Source of the DNA: CAZYWA01 sp964650975 [NCBI: uncultured bacterium]
GTDB taxonomy: Bacteria; JADJOY01
Length of the DNA stretch: 16,886 nucleotides
NCBI GenBank assembly: GCA_964650975.1
Contig: CAZYWA010000128.1
Coordinates: 1 to 16,886 of the forward strand
Direction of reading: 5' to 3'
Every line of letters begins with the position of its first letter. Position 1 is the stretch's first letter. The notes beneath the pieces were generated by a model that was given only the letters and a program-made list of their open reading frames with translations, was not told where the DNA came from and did no database searches. This document shows positions 6,693-14,316 of this stretch, one piece after another. The position numbers and the translations under genes are program-made.

Positions 6693-9600
6693 ACTTCGAG
6701 GGCGTAGCGGACGGCGTCGCGCAGCTCCATCGAGCGGCCGTCGGCCAGCAAGCGTTCCGCCTCGGCGTCGCCGATCGCCTCTCGCTGCGCGGCGATGCGC
6801 CGGTCGACGATCGCTTGTTCGGGCGGCGCCAGGATCGCGTTGATCGACTGGCGCAAGGCACTGGCGGCGCCCCACAGGCGCAGCGCGCGGGCCGCGGAGC
6901 CTTGCGTGCCGGCCACGGCCGCGAGACCGTCGAGGACGTAGGCGAGGCCGTCCTTGTCGCCTTCGTCGCGCAGGATGTCGAGGGCCTCGCGGAGCAACGC
7001 GAGCGGCGCGCTGGGGTCGCCGCGGTCGCAGAGGGCGCTCGCGAGCAGGTGGCTCGAGTAGGCGACGATGCGCTTGGCGTCGATGGAGCGCGCCACCGCG
7101 ATGCTCTCCTCGAGCAGCACGATGGCGCGCTCGACGTCGCCGCGACGCAAGAGCGTCTCTCCCAGGTTGTGGAGCTGAACGCCGGTATTGGGCTTGTCGT
7201 CGATGCGGCGCGCGATCGCGAGCCCCTCGGCGAAGGAGTGCTCCGCCTCGGCGTAGTCGCCGCGGTAGAGCGCGCGCAGGGCGAGGTTGTTGATGGCGCC
7301 CAGGATCGCGCGCGGATCGCCGAGCCGGCGCACCAGCTCGAGGCCCTCGCGCTTGAGCTCCTCGGCGCGCGCGTAGTCGCCGACCCGCTCGTACATGTGC
7401 GCCAGCACCTGAAGGGTGAGCGCCAGGCCGCGCTCGTCGTGCGCCTCGCGGCGCAGCTCGAGGCAGGTCTCGAGCTTCTCGATCGCGGTGCGGAAATCGC
7501 CCTGTTCTCCGGCCAGGACGCCGGCCCAGTGAAGTGCCCGGCCGCGCAAGACCGGGCCCAGGTGGCGGCTGCTGTCGAGCGCCGCGTCGAGCCAGCGGCG
7601 TCCCTCGGCCCAGTGCCCGCGCAGCTGCCAGAAGGCCCCGAGCGCGATGCACAGCCGGAGCGTCAGCTCGGCGTCGGCCTCCCGCTTCACGCTCCACTGC
7701 AAGGCCCCGCGCACGTTGTCGTAGTCGGCGGCGAGCTTCGAGAACTCGTGATCGCTCTCGCGGCGGCCCTGGCGGTCCACCAGCTGCTCGGCCAAGGCCA
7801 GGAACCAGTCGCGATGGCGCTCGCGCACCCGCTCCGACTCGGCCGACTCGTCGAGCTTCTCGAGCGCGTAGCTGCGGGTGGTCTCGAGCATCCGGTAGCG
7901 CGCCTCGGCGCCCTCCGGGTCCACCAGCAGCAGCGACTTGTCGGCGAGCTGCGAGAGGCCGTCGAGCACCTCGAGCCCGGCCGGCGCTCCCTCGGCCGTG
8001 GGGCCGCAGATCGTCTCCGCCGCCGCCAGGGTGAAGCCGCCGGCAAAGACCGCGAGCGCACCGAAGAGCCGCTGCTCGTCCGGCGACAAGAGCTGATGGC
8101 TCCAGTCGAGTGCCGCGCGCAGCGTGTGCTGGCGGCGCAGCGTCGAGCGCACGCCGCCGCCCAGCAGCCGGAACCGGTCCTCGAGCTTGGAGCGGATCTG
8201 CTCCAGAGAGAGGAGCTTCACCCGCGCCGCCGCGAGCTCGATGGCGAGCGGGATGCCGTCGAGACGCGCGCAGATCTCGGCCACCAGCGGCGCCGCTTCG
8301 TCGGTGAGCTTGAAGCTGGGGCGCGACTGCCTGGCGCGGTCGACGAAGAGCCGCACCGCCTCGAAGCCGGCAGCCTGCTCGGGCGAGAGCGGTGTGCTCC
8401 CTGCGGCACCAGCCGCGTCGGGGAGCGACAGCGTGGGAACCGGCCACACCGTCTCGCCCGCGAAGCCGAGCGGCGCCCGGCTGGTGGCGAGGATCTTGAG
8501 CCCCGAAGCGGCGCGCAGCAGCGCTTCCGAGAGCATCGCGCAGGCGGTGACCAGGTGCTCGCAGTTGTCGAGCACCAACAGCAGCTGCTTTCCCTGCAGG
8601 AAATCGCACATCGCCTCGTAGTGAGGAGGCGCCGCGTGACCGGGCATGCCGAGGGCGCGAGCGACCGCGTCGGGGACCAGCGCCGGATCGTCGAGCGCGG
8701 CGAGCTCCACCAGCCACACGCCGTCGCGATGGCGGCCGAGCAGCGTGCTGCCGAGCCGGAGCGCGAGACGCGTCTTGCCGATCCCGCCGATCCCGGTGAG
8801 CGTCAGCGCGCGCGTGCTCGAGAGCGACGCGGCGAGCTCCGCGATCTCGCGGCCTCGTCCGACGAAGCTGGTGAGCTGCTGCGGCAGGTTGGTGGGCGCG
8901 GGGGCGCGCGCGTGGGTGGGCGCAATCGCCACGGTCTCCACCGGCCGGGCGAGCGGAGTGGGAGCGTCGGCTTCGGGAGCGAGCTCGGTCTCGGCCGGAC
9001 CGGCGTCGATTCCGGCGAGCGCCGCGCCGAAGGCCTCGGCCGTGTCGAACCGGTCGCGTGGCTCCTTGGCGAGCGCGCACAGCACCACCGCGTCGAGGCC
9101 CGCGGGCAAGCTAGGAACCAGCATGGTCGGCGGAGGCGGCGTGTCGCGCAAATGCATGGCGAGCACCGACGCCGTCGAGCCACCCAGGAACGGCGGGCGC
9201 CCGGTGAGCGCTTCGTAGAGCACGCAGCCCAGCGAGTAGACGTCGGTGCGCGCGTCGAGGACTCGTCCCTCGCACTGCTCCGGCGACATGTAGGTGGGAG
9301 TACCGAGAATGCCGCCGCCCACCGTGATGGCCGGATCGGAGTTTCCCGCGACGATCTTGGCGAGCCCGAAGTCGAGCACCCGCGGCATCACGCCGTGCGA
9401 GGTCGCCTCGAGAAAGATGTTGTCCGGTTTGAGGTCGCGGTGGACGACGTTGGCTTCGTGCGCCACCTGCACTCCGGTGCACACCCGCCGCAGGAGCTCG
9501 ACGGCGAAGCCCGGGCGCAGGCGCGATCGCACGCGGATCTCGTCGCGCAGCGAGCGGCCCTCGAGCAGCTCCATCACCAGGTAAGCGCCGAGACTGGGAT

Positions 9601-9844
9601 CGACGCCGAAGTCGTAGACCGTGACCAGATACGGATGACGCAGCCGAGCGACGGTCTGTGCCTCGCGACGGAAGCGCTCCACGATGACTGGGTCGCCCAG
9701 GTAGTCGCCGCGCAACAGCTTGATCGCGACCGAGCGGCCGAGCTCCTCGTGGGTGGCCCGGTAGACGGTTCCCATCCCACCGCTGCCGATGGCGCTCCCC
9801 AGGCGGTACTTCCCGCCGAGCGATGCGCCAGGGAACGTCTCCAC
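6683..9844 (-). CDS. Ser/Thr protein kinase fused to a STAND-type ATPase and TPR repeats
   Basis: A 1053-residue signalling protein. An Hanks-type kinase domain spans about 13-280: glycine loop GSGGMGTV (20-27), Lys42 in VAIK, Glu61, catalytic HRDLKPDN (135-142), DFG (158-160) and SPE (187-189). All catalytic residues are intact. A Pro/Ala-rich linker leads to a STAND/NB-ARC-like ATPase (about 325-600): P-loop GIGGIGKT (351-358), Walker B LLLVLDN (421-427), TSR (454-456) and GIPLAIELAAA (530-540). TPR-like helical repeats run from about 720 to 985. The end (about 985-1053) matches the tail of COG3903-type predicted ATPases that commonly carry a DNA-binding domain, but none is present here. 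There is no transmembrane segment, so it should be cytosolic. The start is GTG at 9844, 12 codons before the kinase fold, with a weak ribosome-binding site. Ligand and targets are unknown. Confidence 0.95.
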   Translation of the reverse strand: METFPGASLGGKYRLGSAIGSGGMGTVYRATHEELGRSVAIKLLRGDYLGDPVIVERFRREAQTVARLRHPYLVTVYDFGVDPSLGAYLVMELLEGRSLRDEIRVRSRLRPGFAVELLRRVCTGVQVAHEANVVHRDLKPDNIFLEATSHGVMPRVLDFGLAKIVAGNSDPAITVGGGILGTPTYMSPEQCEGRVLDARTDVYSLGCVLYEALTGRPPFLGGSTASVLAMHLRDTPPPPTMLVPSLPAGLDAVVLCALAKEPRDRFDTAEAFGAALAGIDAGPAETELAPEADAPTPLARPVETVAIAPTHARAPAPTNLPQQLTSFVGRGREIAELAASLSSTRALTLTGIGGIGKTRLALRLGSTLLGRHRDGVWLVELAALDDPALVPDAVARALGMPGHAAPPHYEAMCDFLQGKQLLLVLDNCEHLVTACAMLSEALLRAASGLKILATSRAPLGFAGETVWPVPTLSLPDAAGAAGSTPLSPEQAAGFEAVRLFVDRARQSRPSFKLTDEAAPLVAEICARLDGIPLAIELAAARVKLLSLEQIRSKLEDRFRLLGGGVRSTLRRQHTLRAALDWSHQLLSPDEQRLFGALAVFAGGFTLAAAETICGPTAEGAPAGLEVLDGLSQLADKSLLLVDPEGAEARYRMLETTRSYALEKLDESAESERVRERHRDWFLALAEQLVDRQGRRESDHEFSKLAADYDNVRGALQWSVKREADAELTLRLCIALGAFWQLRGHWAEGRRWLDAALDSSRHLGPVLRGRALHWAGVLAGEQGDFRTAIEKLETCLELRREAHDERGLALTLQVLAHMYERVGDYARAEELKREGLELVRRLGDPRAILGAINNLALRALYRGDYAEAEHSFAEGLAIARRIDDKPNTGVQLHNLGETLLRRGDVERAIVLLEESIAVARSIDAKRIVAYSSHLLASALCDRGDPSAPLALLREALDILRDEGDKDGLAYVLDGLAAVAGTQGSAARALRLWGAASALRQSINAILAPPEQAIVDRRIAAQREAIGDAEAERLLADGRSMELRDAVRYALEVLT

Positions 9845-9922
9845 GGGTCGAGAGCGGCTCCGGGATTCCGCGATCGCGAAGCGGCCGAGCCGCCCACGAG
9901 GAACTCCGGACCCCGCGCAATC

Positions 9923-9931
9923 AGATTAGCA
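9923..9931 (-). promoter_or_regulatory. Possible extended -10 promoter for the kinase gene
   Basis: The minus strand reads TGC-TAATCT, close to an extended -10 (TGnTATAAT), about 80 bases upstream of the kinase GTG. No good -35 is seen at the expected distance, where the sequence is C-rich, so the call rests on the extended -10 alone. Confidence 0.25.
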
Positions 9932-9944
9932 GGCTGCGATTTTT

Positions 9945-9962
9945 TCGGGGGCCCACCCCCGA
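9945..9962. repeat. GC-rich hairpin related in layout to the one after the helicase
   Basis: TCGGGGG (9945-9951) pairs with CCCCCGA (9956-9962) around a CCCA loop. Thirteen bases on, GCTCGCCGGG (9975-9984) repeats exactly a 10-base string at 6443-6452, again followed by GCC- and GGCGC-rich sequence. It may be a second, shorter member of one intergenic repeat family. Confidence 0.35.
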
Positions 9963-10124
9963 GTCGGCGCGCGTTGCTCGCCGGGGGCCCGCGGCGCGGT
10001 GCTTGTTTCAACGGGATATTCACTTCCCCCGGAAAAATCGGAACTGGCGGTCGATGAAACGGCGTGCACGCTACGTCTAACGTGGTTCGATCGAGCGGCT
10101 TCGCGACGACCGGCCGGAATCCCG

Positions 10125-11579
10125 ATGGCGAGATCCCACCCGCAAACCCCGAGGGCGCTGCTCGTGTGCCTGTCGCTGATGTGGGCCGGCGGATGCGCCA
10201 CGGCTACTCCTCGGCCGGTTGCCGTCCCGGCATCTCCACCGCCCCCAGCCGGGACGTTCCACGCGGAGTCGTTCCACTTCGGCCGGTTCGACGCCATCAC
10301 CTTCCTGGCTCCCGACCAGCGGCCGCGGCAGATCGTGCTGTTTCTCTCGGGACGCGAAGGGTTTCACGGCGAGGCGCGCCAGCTCGGCGAGGCGCTCGCG
10401 GCCCACGGCGCCGCGGTGGCCGTGATCGACCTCAAACCGTACGACGCCCGCAATCACAGCCAGCGCACCCGGCGCGACTGCATCTACCCGGCGATCGACT
10501 TCCAGACCCTGGCGAAGCGCATCGAGAAGGAGCTCGATTTCCCCGATTACGTGAAGCCGGTCTTGGTGGGCTATCGCGAGAGCGGCTCGATGGTGGTGAC
10601 GGCGCTCGCCGAGACCCCGCCCGACACGTTCGCCGGCGCGGTCACGGTGGGGTTCTGCTCACAGATCGACCTGCCGGTGGCGCCCTGCCCCGGCCCGGGC
10701 GAGCTCGCCTGGCAGCCAGGCGACGGCGGACGTCCAGGCTCGATCCTTCCACCGCAGAAGCTACCCGCGCCGTGGATCACGCTCGCCGCGGCACCGCCCG
10801 TCGCGTGCCCGGGCTTCGATCTCGACGCATTCGTGGCGCAAACTCCGCTCGCCGAGATCGAGCGCACCGGCGACGCGAGCAGCAAGCTGCAAGCGGCGGT
10901 CGCGCGGCTCGCGCCCGCCGTGAGCGATGCGCCGGATGCGCCGAACGCCGCGGATCCGAGCCTCGCGGCGCTGCCGCTCCTCGAGCTGCCCGCCACTGCC
11001 GGCACCAGCGACTCGATGGCGGTGATGGCGTCGGGCGACGGCGGCTGGGCCGATCTCGATCAGGAAATCTCGGACCACCTGAACAAGAACGGCATCCCGG
11101 TGGTGGGCTGGAACTCGCTCCGCTACTTCTGGTCCAAGCGCACGCCCGAGGAGACCGCGCGCGCGCTGCAAGCCATCGTCGAGCACTACTCGCGCGCGTG
11201 GCACAAGCGCCGGGTGATCCTGATCGGCTACTCGCTCGGCGCCGAGGTGCTGGCCGATCTCACCGACCGCCTCCCGCAGCCGCTGCTCGAACGGGTGCGC
11301 GCGATCGCGCTGATCGGCCCGGGACAGCGCGTCGATCTCGAGTTCCACCTGAGCGACTGGCTCTCGGAGGGCCGCGAGACGCGGGGCGACTACGTGCTGC
11401 CCGAGCTTCGCAAGCTGCGCGGATTGCGCATTCTGTGCTTCGAGGGCGACGCCGAGAAATCGTCGCTCTGTCCGGCGCTCGATCCAGGGCTGGCACAGGT
11501 GGTCGAGCTTCCCGGAGGCCATCATTTCGGCGGCGATTATCCGGGAATCGCGCGGGCGATCCTGGAGGCGGCACCGTGA
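10125..11579 (+). CDS. AcvB/VirJ-like periplasmic lipoprotein, first of a tandem pair
   Basis: A 484-residue protein starting at ATG 10125 with a lipoprotein-type signal (basic start, hydrophobic core, AGGC at 21-24, Cys24). It is probably anchored in an envelope membrane and faces the periplasm. It has the two-part layout of Agrobacterium AcvB. The N-terminal alpha/beta-hydrolase-like half (about 50-285) contains LFLSGREGFHG and LVGYRESGS. The C-terminal VirJ domain (about 285-484) has SGDGGWA (303-309), the nucleophile motif GYSLG (368-372, Ser370) and GGHHFGGDY (464-472, His466), with an acidic cluster near 442-444. AcvB of Agrobacterium is a lysyl-phosphatidylglycerol hydrolase. A similar aminoacyl-phospholipid hydrolase role is inferred here. 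The stop overlaps the start of the second copy by 4 bases. The weak GGAA before the ATG leaves the start moderately certain. Confidence 0.85.
   Translation: MARSHPQTPRALLVCLSLMWAGGCATATPRPVAVPASPPPPAGTFHAESFHFGRFDAITFLAPDQRPRQIVLFLSGREGFHGEARQLGEALAAHGAAVAVIDLKPYDARNHSQRTRRDCIYPAIDFQTLAKRIEKELDFPDYVKPVLVGYRESGSMVVTALAETPPDTFAGAVTVGFCSQIDLPVAPCPGPGELAWQPGDGGRPGSILPPQKLPAPWITLAAAPPVACPGFDLDAFVAQTPLAEIERTGDASSKLQAAVARLAPAVSDAPDAPNAADPSLAALPLLELPATAGTSDSMAVMASGDGGWADLDQEISDHLNKNGIPVVGWNSLRYFWSKRTPEETARALQAIVEHYSRAWHKRRVILIGYSLGAEVLADLTDRLPQPLLERVRAIALIGPGQRVDLEFHLSDWLSEGRETRGDYVLPELRKLRGLRILCFEGDAEKSSLCPALDPGLAQVVELPGGHHFGGDYPGIARAILEAAP
11564..11568 (+). promoter_or_regulatory. Ribosome-binding site of the second AcvB-like gene
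   Basis: GGAGG lies 7 bases before the GTG at 11576, inside the end of the first gene. It fixes GTG as the start and indicates translational coupling through the GTGA overlap. Confidence 0.75.
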
Positions 11580-13162
11580 CCCACTCGACCACGCGATTCC
11601 CTCGGGCGCGACTACGCGACGCCGTGGCGGCCGCGGTGCTTGCCGTGTGGAGCGGCGCCGGGATGCTCGCATGCCCCGCGGCCGAGGTTCCCGCGACGAT
11701 TTCGGCGACCCTTCCCTCGACGCCTTCGACGGCACCCTCGACCGCGTCCTCGACGACCCCCTCGCCCGCGCCGCCGCCCCTGCCGGTGCACGAGATCCGC
11801 GTCGATCGCGCGGGACGCTTCGGCCTCGTCACCGCACTCACCTCGAGCGCGCTGCCCGACACCGTGGTCCTCTACCTCTCGGGACGCGACGGCTTCCACG
11901 GGCTCGCGGCCGACCAGGCGCACGCGCTCGCGAGCACCGGAGCCGCCGTGGTCGAGGCTCCCTATCCGCAATACGCAGGGCACTACCGGGCGAAGAGCCG
12001 CACCGGTTGCGCGTGGCCGAGCATCGATTTCCAGGTTCTGGGCAAACGGGTCGACCACATGGTCTCGTTACCGTCGTACCTCCCGCCGGTGCTGGTGGCG
12101 GAGGGCGCGGGCACGGCGATCGCGCTCACCGCGTTCACACAGGCGCCTCCCGGTACGTTCGCCGGGCTCGTGACCGTCGATTTCTCGCCGTCGATGGAGA
12201 GCGGCGACCCACCGTGCTCGGCGCAGGGACGGATCGGCTGGGAGCCCGGCGCGCCGAAGCAGCCGGGGCGGATCACTCCGCCGGCGCGGCTTTACGCACC
12301 GTGGATCACCATCGAGACCAAGAGCGCCGACGGCACGATCGACGCCGATGTAACGGCGTTCGTGAACCGAGCTCCGGGCGCAGCGCTGGTCGCGCTGGAT
12401 CCGGCCGCGGCGGGTGGTGCCGATCCGGAGCGCGTGACGGCCGCGATCGCCGCCGCGGTCGCGCGCATCGCGCACCGCCCCATGAGCCCCGCCCCGAGCG
12501 GTCTCATGGCCGAGCTTCCCCTGGTCGAGCTTCCCGACACCGTCGGATCGGGCGACACGCTCACCGTCTTCGCCTCGGGCGACGGCGGCTGGGCGATGCT
12601 CGACGAGCTGGTTAGCGAGCAGCTCAACGCGCACGGCGTGCCCGTGGTCGGCTGGAACTCAGGCCGTTATTACTGGGCCAACCGCGGCGCCGGAGAGGCG
12701 GCGCGCGATCTGGAGCGGATCGCGCGCCGCTACCTCGACGCGTGGCACAAGCAGCGCTTGCTACTGGTCGGATACTCGAGCGGCGCCGACTCCCTCGCGG
12801 TGCTCGCGCACCGCTTGCCGCAAGATCTGCTCGACCGGGTGCGCGCGATCGCGCTCATCGGCCCGAGCGACGAGGCGGACGAGCTGATGGCGGATCCCGA
12901 TCCAGCCTCCGGGACCGACGAAAAGGCAGTCTCGCTGGCGAGCGAGAAGCACGCGGCACCGACCTCGGGAGTCGCGACCCTGCCCGAGATCGGTCCGCTC
13001 AAAGGGCGGCGGATCCTGTGCTTCCACGGTCTCGAGGAAAAGGAGTCGCTGTGCACGGGCCTGCCCGCCGGCCTCGCACAGGTGGTCGATTTCCGCGCCG
13101 GCCACGGCTTCAAGGGCGATCAAAACGCCATCGGCCAGGCCATCCTTCAGTTCGCGCCGTAG
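11576..13162 (+). CDS. AcvB/VirJ-like periplasmic lipoprotein, second of a tandem pair
   Basis: A 528-residue paralogue of the preceding protein, starting at GTG 11576 in a GTGA overlap after a good GGAGG. A hydrophobic leader ends in a lipobox-like MLAC (Cys33), followed by a Thr/Ser/Pro/Ala-rich linker (about 38-70) that probably spaces it from the membrane. The N-terminal half (about 71-310) keeps LYLSGRDGFHG, but the region matching LVGYRESGS has become LVAEGAGTA. The C-terminal VirJ domain (about 312-528) has SGDGGWA (334-340), GYSSG (399-403, Ser401) and AGHGF (508-512, His510). The acidic segment reads FHGLEEKESLC (483-493) rather than FEGDAEKSSLC as in copy one. Compared with copy one it carries an extra Asp/Ala/Glu/Ser-rich insert near 431-468. 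The function is likely related hydrolysis of an envelope lipid, possibly with another specificity (inference). Confidence 0.85.
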   Translation: MTHSTTRFPRARLRDAVAAAVLAVWSGAGMLACPAAEVPATISATLPSTPSTAPSTASSTTPSPAPPPLPVHEIRVDRAGRFGLVTALTSSALPDTVVLYLSGRDGFHGLAADQAHALASTGAAVVEAPYPQYAGHYRAKSRTGCAWPSIDFQVLGKRVDHMVSLPSYLPPVLVAEGAGTAIALTAFTQAPPGTFAGLVTVDFSPSMESGDPPCSAQGRIGWEPGAPKQPGRITPPARLYAPWITIETKSADGTIDADVTAFVNRAPGAALVALDPAAAGGADPERVTAAIAAAVARIAHRPMSPAPSGLMAELPLVELPDTVGSGDTLTVFASGDGGWAMLDELVSEQLNAHGVPVVGWNSGRYYWANRGAGEAARDLERIARRYLDAWHKQRLLLVGYSSGADSLAVLAHRLPQDLLDRVRAIALIGPSDEADELMADPDPASGTDEKAVSLASEKHAAPTSGVATLPEIGPLKGRRILCFHGLEEKESLCTGLPAGLAQVVDFRAGHGFKGDQNAIGQAILQFAP

Positions 13163-13193
13163 GCGCGGGGGGAGCGAGCGGATCGAACCCCGG

Positions 13194-13226
13194 CCAGCCC
13201 GTGGGAAGGCTGGGCGAGCTCTCGCC
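13194..13226 (+). terminator. Tandem small hairpins after the second AcvB-like gene
   Basis: CCAGCC (13194-13199) pairs with GGCTGG (13208-13213), and GGCGAG (13213-13218) pairs with CTCGCC (13221-13226). The two stems share a base, so they cannot both form fully. There is no T-run. This may attenuate or mark the transcript end before the desaturase gene. Confidence 0.3.
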
Positions 13227-13360
13227 GTGGTAGGATTTGACGACGTCGGAGATCGCCGGAAAGGGCGTACGGCCGCGCTCGGATGGGCGACCTGCCCTGC
13301 ATCGGCGAGCCCGAGACTCAACCCGGCGAAGACGTCCCTCGCGCTCGGGGATCTCCCATG

Positions 13361-13366
13361 GGGAGG
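13361..13366 (+). promoter_or_regulatory. Ribosome-binding site that sets the desaturase start
   Basis: GGGAGG lies 8 bases before the GTG at 13375. The frame is open back to a TTG at 13237, but that start has no comparable site and would add an Arg-rich, low-quality N-terminus of 46 residues. Confidence 0.7.
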
Positions 13367-13374
13367 CAGCATTC

Positions 13375-14298
13375 GTGATTCTGGAGTCGAGCCTTTCGTC
13401 GGTCGGCGAGGCGGGATTCGCGATCCCGGGCACGAGGACGTACAGCCGTGCGTTCATCCCAGGCGATCAGGAAGTGGCGCCTTGTGAGCTGACCGGGACC
13501 AGGCGGAAGGTGTTCTTGGCCTTCTACGGCGCGATCGTCGTCTCGGCAATCACGGGGTTGGCGTACACCTTCTACTTCAATCCGCTCTTCGGGCTCACAG
13601 CGCTGGTGGTCGGCTACTGTTTCGACAATCTCGCGTTCACCTGCGGACACGTCGGGTTTCATGCGGAATTCATCGACAGCTCCGAAGGGAAGATGAAGAC
13701 GCTGTCGCATCATGCGTTCATCCATCACTATCGAAACATCCGCGTGTTCCACGAAACGTGGCTGGAAACGCGAATGTCCTACTTCGTCGATCCCCGGACC
13801 GTGGTGACGGCGAAGTCGTGCGTGAAGTTCCTGGCGATCGCGCTGGTGTTCTTTCCGGTGATCTATTTCGTGCACCCCGTCCTCGGCATCGCCATCTATT
13901 CGGCCCAGGCGGTTCCGCTGCTGCTGCAGTCGACGGTCCACGAGTGGTACCACAACCCGCCGAACAACCGAGCGTCGTTCTACAGTCCTCCGGTGTACTG
14001 GTTCTTCACGCTCCTGGAGAAGCTCTCGATCGCTTCGACGCGCGATCACATGGTCCACCATCGGCATGGGCTGAACGACCTGGATCACGTGCACAAGTGG
14101 CTGGATCTGCGCCTTCCGTTCGGTGAGCTGATGCCGTCACTCCTGTGGCGAAAGGCGCTGTCCGTCTACGAGCCCGGAGAATCTCGCATGACCGAGTTCG
14201 CCAGGCGGGGTGCTCCGTTCAAGCTGTTCGTCGGCTCGCGAGTCCTTGCCACGGTCACGATCGCGGCGGCCTACTACTGGATCGCGAGATCGCACTGA
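13375..14298 (+). CDS. CarF/PEDS1 (TMEM189)-like histidine-rich membrane desaturase
   Basis: A 307-residue multi-pass membrane protein, near the usual size of CarF. Hydrophobic segments lie at about 46-66, 71-90, 151-175 and 284-303. Histidine clusters are GHVGFH (91-96), HHAFIHHY (112-119), a following HETWLET (126-132), HEWYHNPP (189-196) and DHMVHHRHG (224-232). HH followed 8 residues later by H and then by ET matches, from memory, the CarF pattern HH...RHDFIETN. HEWYHNPP and HMVHHRHG fit the later conserved blocks of the lipid-desaturase family (PF10520). That family includes plasmanylethanolamine desaturase, which makes the vinyl-ether bond of plasmalogens and in Myxococcus links them to light and singlet-oxygen response. 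The match is remote, so another di-iron lipid oxygenase (fatty-acid hydroxylase or desaturase) is possible. The GTG start has a strong ribosome-binding site. Confidence 0.7.
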   Translation: MILESSLSSVGEAGFAIPGTRTYSRAFIPGDQEVAPCELTGTRRKVFLAFYGAIVVSAITGLAYTFYFNPLFGLTALVVGYCFDNLAFTCGHVGFHAEFIDSSEGKMKTLSHHAFIHHYRNIRVFHETWLETRMSYFVDPRTVVTAKSCVKFLAIALVFFPVIYFVHPVLGIAIYSAQAVPLLLQSTVHEWYHNPPNNRASFYSPPVYWFFTLLEKLSIASTRDHMVHHRHGLNDLDHVHKWLDLRLPFGELMPSLLWRKALSVYEPGESRMTEFARRGAPFKLFVGSRVLATVTIAAAYYWIARSH

Positions 14299-14316
14299 CC
14301 GGAAAGGACTCGCCGC

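Larger units (their letters stand above)
9845..10124. other. Divergent intergenic region with a hairpin block
   Basis: This 280-base spacer separates the start of the minus-strand kinase from the first AcvB-like gene. It holds a TCGGGGG/CCCCCGA hairpin preceded by a T-run (9940-9962), a GC-rich stretch, and an AT-rich patch near 10003-10040 where a promoter for the plus-strand group could lie. No clear -35/-10 pair was found for that direction. The AcvB reading frame is open through part of this region without a better start. Confidence 0.5.

Noticed and set aside
6815-10057. A 1080-codon plus-strand open frame opposite the kinase gene
   Set aside because: The kinase-ATPase-TPR protein on the other strand is unmistakable. 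The plus-strand product is low-complexity Arg/Ala/Glu/Gln-rich with no motif.
10064-13162. A 1032-codon plus-strand frame that could be read as one fused protein ending in the second AcvB-like domain
   Set aside because: Its first half is an out-of-frame shadow of the first AcvB-like gene (Arg-rich, no motif). The true second gene starts at GTG 11576 after GGAGG.
10125-13162. Reading the VirJ-like genes as part of a T-DNA or type IV secretion island
   Set aside because: No other vir, tra or secretion genes are present, and VirJ/AcvB homologues occur widely outside such islands.
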